18,968 nucleotides of DNA from Pseudomonadota bacterium (GTDB lineage: Bacteria; Myxococcota; Myxococcia; Myxococcales; Myxococcaceae). The notes below the pieces were generated by a model that had not been told where the DNA came from, did not search any database, and saw only the letters and a list, made by a program, of their open reading frames with translations. Shown here piece by piece: positions 16,501-18,968 of this stretch. Where the stretch lies: NCBI GenBank assembly GCA_023424585.1, contig JAFADT010000077.1, forward strand, positions 1-18,968, in the 5' to 3' direction. Position 1 is the stretch's first letter. The number at the start of each line of letters is the position of its first letter. The position numbers and the translations under genes are program-made.

Positions 16501-18596
16501 TCGCTGGCGAAGACGGACGCCATCGCGCCCGCCTCCGGGAGCGCCTGCATGAGCGCGCCGCGCACGGCGAGCAGCGCCACGGCGGCCTCGGGCTCGAAGA
16601 CGCCCGCGACGCAGGCCGCGGCGTACTCCCCCACGCTGTGGCCCAGCACCGCCGCGGGGACGACGCCCCAGCTTCGCCAGAGCATGGCGAGCGCGTACTC
16701 CACGGAGAAGAGCGCGGCCTGCGTGTAGCGGGTCTGATCCAGCAGCCCCGCCGTGAAGCCCTCGCCGCGCAGGAGCGTGAGCAGCGGCACCTCCCAGTGG
16801 GCCTTCAGCGCCTCCGCGCAGCGGTCCAGCGCCTGCCGGAACACCGGCTGCGAGGCGTACAGCTCCACCGCCATGCCCGGGAACTGGCTGCCCTGGCCGG
16901 TGAAGAGGAAGGCCACCTTCGGCCCCTGCCCCACCTGCGCGCGCCCCACGGACGCGCCCGCGGGCAGCTCCCCCGCCGCGATGGCGGACAGGGCGTGCTG
17001 GAGCGACTCCAGGTCGTCCGCGGGCACCGCCACGCGCTCGGCGAACCGGGCGCGGCCGGTGTTCACGCTGAAGCACACGTCCTCCAGCAGCAGGCCCGGG
17101 TGCGTCGCCAGGTGCGACGCGTGCCGACCCGCCAGCCGCGCCAGCACGGCCGGGCTGCGCGCGGACAGGGTGAAGAGCTGGGTGCCGGGCTCGAAGGCGC
17201 GCGCCGGGCGCACCACCGCCGGGGCCTCCTCCACCACCAGGTGGGCGTTGGTGCCGCTCGCGCCAAAGGAGCTCACCCCCGCGATGCGCGGACGCGCGGC
17301 CCGCGGCCACGCCTCCGGCCGCGTGGAGATGGCCACCGGCAGCGCCTCCAGGTCGATCTCCGGGTTCAGCTCCCGGAACTGCACCTGGGGCGGCAGCTCC
17401 TCGTTCTGGAGGGCGAGGATGACCTTCATGAGCCCCGCGGCCCCCGCCGCCGGCTCCAGGTGGCCGATGTTGGCCTTGATGGACCCGATGCGGATCCGGT
17501 CCCCTTCCGCGCGGCCCTCGCCCAGCGCCGCGCCCAGCGCGCGGACCTCTATCGGGTCGCCGAGCGGCGTCCCCGTTCCGTGCGTCTCCACGTAGCTGAC
17601 GCGGTCCGCCCCCACGCGCGCCGCCTTGAGCGCGCCGCGGATGACGTCCTGCTGGGCGGCCGGGTTGGGCACCGTGAGGCCGCCGCTGCGACCGTCCTGG
17701 TTCACGCACGAGCCCCGGATGAGCGCGTGGATGTGGTCCTTCGCCGCCACCGCGTCCGACAGGCGCTTGAGCACGAAGACGACGCAGCCCTCGCCCCGGG
17801 TGTAGCCGTTGGCGTCGCGGTCGAACGTCTTGCAGTAGCCGTCCGGCGACAGCATGCCCGCGCGCGACAGCACCACGAACCACTCCGGGGACAGCAGCAC
17901 GTTGACGCCGCCCGCCAGCGCCAGCGAACACTCTCCCGCGCGCAGGCCCTGACAGGCCTGGTGGAGGGCGACGGCGGAAGATGAACAGGCCGTGTCCACG
18001 GACAGGCTGGGACCGCGCAGGCCCAGCCAGTACGACAGGCGCCCGGCCGCGAACGTGGACGCGTTGCTGGTGAGGCAGTAGGCGTCCAGTTGCTCCAGCG
18101 GCGTCTCCTGCATCAGCTTCTGGCAGTAGTCGTAGTTGGTGATGCCCACGAACACGCCGGCCAGGCTCCCTTCGAGCTTGTCGAAGGGCTGCGCCGCGTT
18201 CTCCAGCGCCTCCCAGCTCACCTCCAGGAACAGGCGCTGCTGGGGGTCCAGCGTCGCGGCCTCGCGCGGGGAGATGCCGAACACGCCCGCGTCGAACCGG
18301 TCCACCTGCTCCAGGAACCCGCCCCGGAAGGGCTGCCCCTCGGGGGTCGTCGCCGCGCCGCGCTCCGGCGGGAACGCGCGGATGCCGTCGCCTCCGGAGC
18401 GCAGGAAGCGCCACAGCGAGGCGGGGTCCTCGTTTCCTCCCGGCAGGCGGCAGGCCATGCCGACCACGGCGATGGGCTCGGAGCGCTGGGACTCGACGGC
18501 GTCGAGCTTCCCGCGGAACTCGCGGATGCGCTCCAGGGCGCGCTGGAGCAGCTCGTCGCGGTTGGGCGCCTCTGCGGAAACCGGCTGGTGGCTCAT
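10557..18596 (-). CDS. Hybrid PKS-NRPS, terminal module: KS-AT-DH*-ACP-Cy-A-PCP-TE
   Basis: A 2679-residue assembly-line enzyme. Residues 10-38 are a coiled-coil-like N-terminal docking helix. The KS (about 40-460) has Cys204 (DTACSSS), His339 and His379. The AT (about 560-860) has Ser654 (GHSVGE) and an AFHS motif at 755-758, predicting malonyl-CoA. The DH-like region (about 929-1209) has Cys961 where the catalytic His should be, and Asn970 for the conserved Pro, so it is probably inactive. No KR or ER is present. ACP Ser1286 is in GFDSLMALEL. The Cy domain (about 1358-1790) has the D1490-xxxx-D1495-xx-S1498 motif and TPQVFLDHQV. The A domain (about 1830-2325) has pocket residues D2020 L W N M S M I W K2313, close to the cysteine code. 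PCP Ser2370 and a type I TE (Ser2498 in GWSMGG, His2658) follow. Its ATG overlaps the preceding PKS stop by four bases, with AAGGA ahead. The product is unknown to me. Confidence 0.95.
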   Translation of the reverse strand: MSHQPVSAEAPNRDELLQRALERIREFRGKLDAVESQRSEPIAVVGMACRLPGGNEDPASLWRFLRSGGDGIRAFPPERGAATTPEGQPFRGGFLEQVDRFDAGVFGISPREAATLDPQQRLFLEVSWEALENAAQPFDKLEGSLAGVFVGITNYDYCQKLMQETPLEQLDAYCLTSNASTFAAGRLSYWLGLRGPSLSVDTACSSSAVALHQACQGLRAGECSLALAGGVNVLLSPEWFVVLSRAGMLSPDGYCKTFDRDANGYTRGEGCVVFVLKRLSDAVAAKDHIHALIRGSCVNQDGRSGGLTVPNPAAQQDVIRGALKAARVGADRVSYVETHGTGTPLGDPIEVRALGAALGEGRAEGDRIRIGSIKANIGHLEPAAGAAGLMKVILALQNEELPPQVQFRELNPEIDLEALPVAISTRPEAWPRAARPRIAGVSSFGASGTNAHLVVEEAPAVVRPARAFEPGTQLFTLSARSPAVLARLAGRHASHLATHPGLLLEDVCFSVNTGRARFAERVAVPADDLESLQHALSAIAAGELPAGASVGRAQVGQGPKVAFLFTGQGSQFPGMAVELYASQPVFRQALDRCAEALKAHWEVPLLTLLRGEGFTAGLLDQTRYTQAALFSVEYALAMLWRSWGVVPAAVLGHSVGEYAAACVAGVFEPEAAVALLAVRGALMQALPEAGAMASVFASEAQVRAALEGKADRVSVAAVNAPDNIVISGQAAAVEQVLQALTAQGHKHKRINVSQAFHSPLLDPMLDALEQAASGLTLREPSIPLISNLTGQPVDAGALGPRYFRDHAREAVRFQASMEWLFENGFDAFVEVGPAPHLIGMVKRYAPAGDRAFLPSMRKGLPPQRSMLESAGALFTRGADLEWDRLHAGLEPRRVPLPTYTFDRKRYWYAAPAPGAGSRPVAAMLEEGGSPTLLGSRLPSPLPAAQFRVRYDAARHPCLADCRMGGMRVVNVGVFLEAALQAWHALTPEGGACRVEGLSVRRGLLMDEEEARVAHLVVEPPDARGERGFALHSLPPGASEDSGAWAVHVDGRVAEAREERGLEPEDAILARCGQTLDGAEFYARMEQRQLVLGRSARWIEQVRFREGEAFATMRAPDAKEAEGYRVHPGLVDALFQAVFACLPGDVPADAIYMIVEVARFVVGPATPATATRAHVRLRPWKEGDTTLVADVDVADAQGRVFLRAEGALLKRTTTEALQKVTRAEATPSARAARPAASGLRDVLARLPVAECAPRLVEWLRGQVAVILRASASDVDVDAPLAHAGFDSLMALELKSAVANELSVALSLGGLLAGASLKALCAEILGQLPLDAPAALAPAASAEPASVEVLRHDAEGRHEPFGMTDLQQAYLLGRTRSFELGGVSTYFFLEVDLLGVDLERLGASLDVIIQRHDMLRAVVTPDGQQRVLPTVPPFVIRTVDLRGQDASRVEHALAALRTEMATQVFQTDRFPLFDVRATRLDGERTRLHLGFDALVVDAWSTSLLFKEWSTVYREGAGALRPIDITFRDYVLGVQALEQGPAYAAAEKYWRERVPRLPPAPELPLARHPGTLELPRFTHRSFRLPRAQWARFKETAREAGVTPSMVMCAAYAEVLATWGRSRAFTLNVLFFNRVPLHPHVDRVLGNFSATTLLEVNVERGESLASRAQRLQQQLWNDLDQASFSGVRVLRELNRRDGDMRRARMPVVYASTINFHSREGDAAPAGLAQHLLALGTGGEEIHSSIRTPQVFLDHQVVEDGGGLVLNWDVVEELFPAGMIDAMFEAYSGLVTRLAEEPSAWTERTRLLLPPEQLDIRRQANATAAPVPRGLMHEPFVRAAALQPERPAVITSRRTLTYGELDAASNRVARWLREQGARPNALVALVMEKGWEQVVAALGVLKSGAAYVPIDAHLPPARLRYLLENTGTRQVLTQSWLQLDLTGVEPGAVLAVDGPEAQRPSADALPSAQRPEDLAYVIYTSGSTGHPKGVMIEHRSALNTLLDVNARYGVDADSRGFALSAMNFDLSVWDVFGLLAAGGALVIPEPGELREPGRWLQLVREHRVTVWNSVPALMEMMTDHLAGLGETWPQLKTVMMSGDWIPVSLPERIRAVAPNAAVYSMGGATEAAIWSIVYPIGDVDPAWPSIPYGKAMLNQQMLVLDGALMPCPTWVPGQIFIGGVGVARGYWRDEEKTRGSFIRHPLTGERLYRTGDLGRFLPSGDIEFLGREDFQVKVQGFRIELGEIENALLQHPGVRAAVASAVGEKRGNKRLVAYVVLDAEAPPAVDALREALRTKLPEYMVPQTFVTLDALPLSANGKVDRGALPALEGTQPQKQSGVRVPPRTELETALARLWEGLLPGPVGIHDNFFEVGGNSLLAVRLMARLRQELGRELPLATLFEMPTIALLAASLSGPGAPRREGRGALVPIQPSGTRPPLFLVHPVGGSVLCYAELARKLGSDQPVFGLQVPPGAPPRSIEAMASAYLEALRDVQPRGPYHLGGWSMGGVVAYEMARQLQAQGDTVSTLALIDVLVPPAGQGGEVMDEAALMARFAEDLGALAARRVSVDAGALRDLPAEAVLERVVEDLRAQEAIAPELDHATLGAHAEVFKANMRALTAYQARPYAGRVWFCRGAQPGGASRQNAEAWLGLTSGGQLVELEGNHYTLFSHGLDALVGSLSSALRA

Positions 18597-18968
18597 GACA
18601 GGTCCTTGCTGGAAATGGAGGAGGTCTCTTCGAGCTCCCGGGCCAGGAGGTCGGCGATGCTGTCGACGCCGCCTCCCGTCTCCAGGGCCCGCACCTGGGA
18701 AGGCAGGGGCTGCGGCTCACGCGGCGGGAGGGGCGGCGCCGGAGGTGGCGCGACGAGCGTGCCCAGGTGCCGGGACAGCCGCTCCACGGTGGGGTTCTCG
18801 AAGATGACCGTCACCGCGAACTTGCGCCCCAGCTGCTGCTCCAGCCGGTTGCGCAGCTGCCCGGCCATCACGGAGTCCATGCCCATCTGGAAGAAGCCGC
18901 CCTTGGGGTCGAGCCGCGCGGCGTCGAACTTCAGGATGCGCGCCACCTCCGCGTGCACCAGCCCCCGC
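18593..18968 (-). CDS. C-terminal end of a type I PKS module (ACP plus docking tail), cut by the window edge
   Basis: The frame is open through the right edge, so only the last 124 or so residues are visible. They contain an ACP with the phosphopantetheine serine in MGMDSVMAGQLRNRL (Ser codon at 18872-18874) and the FAVTVIFENPTVERLSRHL helix typical of PKS carrier domains. A Pro-rich linker (APPPAPPLPPREPQPLP) and a short C-terminal helix (VDSIADLLARELEE) follow, a plausible docking element for the N-terminal helix of the next protein. The stop overlaps the next megasynthase start (ATGA), so the two proteins are made together and this one hands its chain to that KS. The methionine-rich GMDSVMAGQLR form is more usual in modular PKS ACPs than in NRPS PCPs. 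What lies upstream cannot be seen. Confidence 0.88.
   Translation of the reverse strand, partial: RGLVHAEVARILKFDAARLDPKGGFFQMGMDSVMAGQLRNRLEQQLGRKFAVTVIFENPTVERLSRHLGTLVAPPPAPPLPPREPQPLPSQVRALETGGGVDSIADLLARELEETSSISSKDLS

Noticed and set aside
10605..17984. A very long open frame on the plus strand opposite the megasynthase
   Set aside because: It is a mirror of the GC-rich coding strand: Arg/Gln/His/Ala-rich, with no recognisable domain, while the minus strand has complete catalytic domains throughout.
10557..18596. An oxidase or epimerase domain that would give a thiazole or a D-residue
   Set aside because: The A domain runs from A8 to A10 without an insertion, and PCP leads directly to TE, so neither domain is present.

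Overview
The window is very GC-rich, with strong third-position G/C bias, and looks like a myxobacterium of the Myxococcus/Corallococcus/Pyxidicoccus type. Three things point there: a complete aibR-aibA-aibB-aibC-mvaS operon (the alternative isovaleryl-CoA route described in Myxococcus xanthus), a MYXO-CTERM-like sorting tail inside the gene at 6951-9476, and a large hybrid PKS-NRPS gene.

Layout. Positions 1-4668 (+ strand) hold a perfect TetR-type operator followed by five tightly packed genes: regulator, two-subunit 3-methylglutaconyl-CoA decarboxylase, zinc-type reductase and HMG-CoA synthase. Together they divert acetyl-CoA/acetoacetyl-CoA through HMG-CoA to isovaleryl-CoA when leucine breakdown is insufficient. 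The dehydratase step (LiuC in M. xanthus) is not encoded here. A nested hairpin at 4683-4747 closes the operon. Positions 4873-6246 (+) encode a lipoprotein with a C-terminal ferritin-like di-iron domain.

From 6259 to the right edge everything is on the minus strand. In transcription order, from the right edge leftwards, there is: the C-terminal ACP and docking tail of a PKS module cut by the window edge; a 2679-residue terminal megasynthase with domain order KS-AT-DH*-ACP-Cy-A-PCP-TE; a His-rich lipoprotein resembling the DUF5602 family; an 841-codon ORF that joins an Asp-box (BNR) propeller with a MYXO-CTERM-like end to a second lipoprotein propeller (YncE-like); and a di-heme c-type cytochrome lipoprotein. 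The PKS/NRPS pair are translationally coupled (ATGA overlap), as are the last two genes.

Functional reading. The megasynthase is the end of an assembly line: malonyl extension, no ketoreductase, a degenerate dehydratase, then heterocyclisation of a predicted cysteine and thioesterase release. This predicts a terminal 2-(2-oxoalkyl)-thiazoline-4-carboxylate, or a macrocycle or ester of it. The nearby isovaleryl-CoA operon could supply branched starter units, but that link is inference from proximity only. The four envelope proteins between the two pathways may form a separate exported redox or metal-handling group.

No tRNA, rRNA, CRISPR array, insertion sequence or phage gene was seen. No gene-free stretch exceeds about 210 bases.
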